Position numbers and translations under genes: made by a program. From contig CAZGCI010000012.1 of NCBI GenBank assembly GCA_964524185.1, positions 1 through 58,471 on the forward strand: a stretch of DNA of 58,471 nucleotides, written 5' to 3'. Below are positions 58,212 through 58,471 of the stretch, piece by piece. Within the stretch, counting starts at the first letter, position 1. Every line of letters begins with the position of its first letter. Source of the stretch: Thiohalocapsa sp964524185 (GTDB lineage: Bacteria > Pseudomonadota > Gammaproteobacteria > Chromatiales > Chromatiaceae). The notes beneath the pieces are model-generated. The model ran no database searches, was not told the origin of the DNA, and worked only from the letters and a program-made list of their open reading frames with translations.

Positions 58212-58471
58212 AGAGCACCTTGCCTTCCCTGGAGGCCCAATAGACCGGGATGGTCCACCAGTCGCGCTTCTGCTCGAATTCTGCCTCTGTCAAGAGCAGC
58301 AGGTCGGCACCGATACCGAGCCCATCCAAGGTCTGATGCAAGCGCAGATACTCCTCGTTGTCGTCGGGAATCTCCCGCTCGATGACTATCGGATCGAGAT
58401 CAGACCTCGCGTCGGCATCCCCCCGCGCGTAAGAGCCGAAGAGGATCACCTTAAGTGGGGTATGCGCGGCA
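58198..58471 (-). CDS. MNT-type nucleotidyltransferase, cut by window edge
   Basis: The frame is open to the window end (58471), so the true start lies outside; the visible GTG at 58449 is unlikely to be it because coding-like residues (TPLKV) continue upstream. The motif ILFGSYARGDADARSDLD is the GSxxRG...SDxD signature of minimal nucleotidyltransferases, with the catalytic Asp of SDLD; the next acidic residue region (GADLLLLTEAEFE) provides the third. In MNT-HEPN systems this protein is the antitoxin that AMPylates the HEPN toxin. Confidence 0.8.
   Translation of the reverse strand, partial: AAHTPLKVILFGSYARGDADARSDLDPIVIEREIPDDNEEYLRLHQTLDGLGIGADLLLLTEAEFEQKRDWWTIPVYWASREGKVLYEQP

Overview
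The window is GC-rich bacterial DNA, densely packed with genes on both strands. The gene content points to a gammaproteobacterium of the purple sulfur bacteria type (order Chromatiales, probably Chromatiaceae). The best markers are a Gly/Tyr/Trp-rich secreted protein that looks like a sulfur globule envelope protein (53605-53937), nifU-nifS behind a NifA/sigma-54 type promoter, an NtrC/sigma-54 type urea transporter operon, and gammaproteobacterial housekeeping blocks (carAB-greA, efp-epmA, rpe-gph-trpE, lapB-pyrF, rpoH). The assignment is an inference; no rRNA or tRNA gene was noticed.

Layout. 1-7 kb: a repeat fragment, a small secreted protein, an SDR, lapB-pyrF-galU, then cnoX and trxC, which are divergent. 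7.3-17 kb: carA-carB-greA, three genes of unknown role (DUF2845, DUF900 hydrolase and DUF2157 types), and efp with its modifying enzyme epmA. 17-24 kb: urtABCDE, with predicted NtrC sites and a sigma-54 promoter in front and an unusual insertion of two small coupled genes between urtC and urtD. 24-26.4 kb (minus): nifU-nifS with a sigma-54 promoter and a NifA site. 26.5-30.4 kb (minus): a di-heme peroxidase, a 511-residue secreted protein of unknown function, and rpoH. 30.7-35.5 kb (minus): methyltransferase-trmO and rpe-gph-trpE. 35.8-40.3 kb: cytochrome b561, a secreted endonuclease-like protein, a SulP transporter with a large insertion, and a small unknown protein. 40.6-45.5 kb (minus): glgX-gnd-zwf, linking glycogen breakdown to the oxidative pentose phosphate pathway. 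45.6-53.6 kb: a palindromic repeat, a NUDIX hydrolase, and a three-gene cluster of a membrane pentaheme cytochrome with TPRs, an FG-GAP/UnbV (CRTAC1-like) protein and a secreted TPR protein. 53.6-58.5 kb: the sulfur globule-like protein, adk, mgtE, uppP, then a repeat-rich stretch ending in a broken MNT-HEPN pair at the window edge.

Three things stand out. (1) A short basic module, RRDR-x-[FYW]-x-[LF]-[IMV]-VK-x-K, occurs in two small translationally coupled genes and again as an N-terminal extension of the UrtD ATPase; I know of no description of it. (2) The cytochrome / FG-GAP-UnbV / TPR cluster looks like a membrane-to-periplasm electron transfer system. (3) Two families of dispersed non-coding repeats recur in the window: family A, an ERIC-like palindrome (45618-45784, 49526-49646, 1-55, and a diverged core at 57978-58030), and family B (6935-7051, 40486-40603, 57700-57803). 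The promoter evidence ties the urea and nif loci to nitrogen control through sigma-54.
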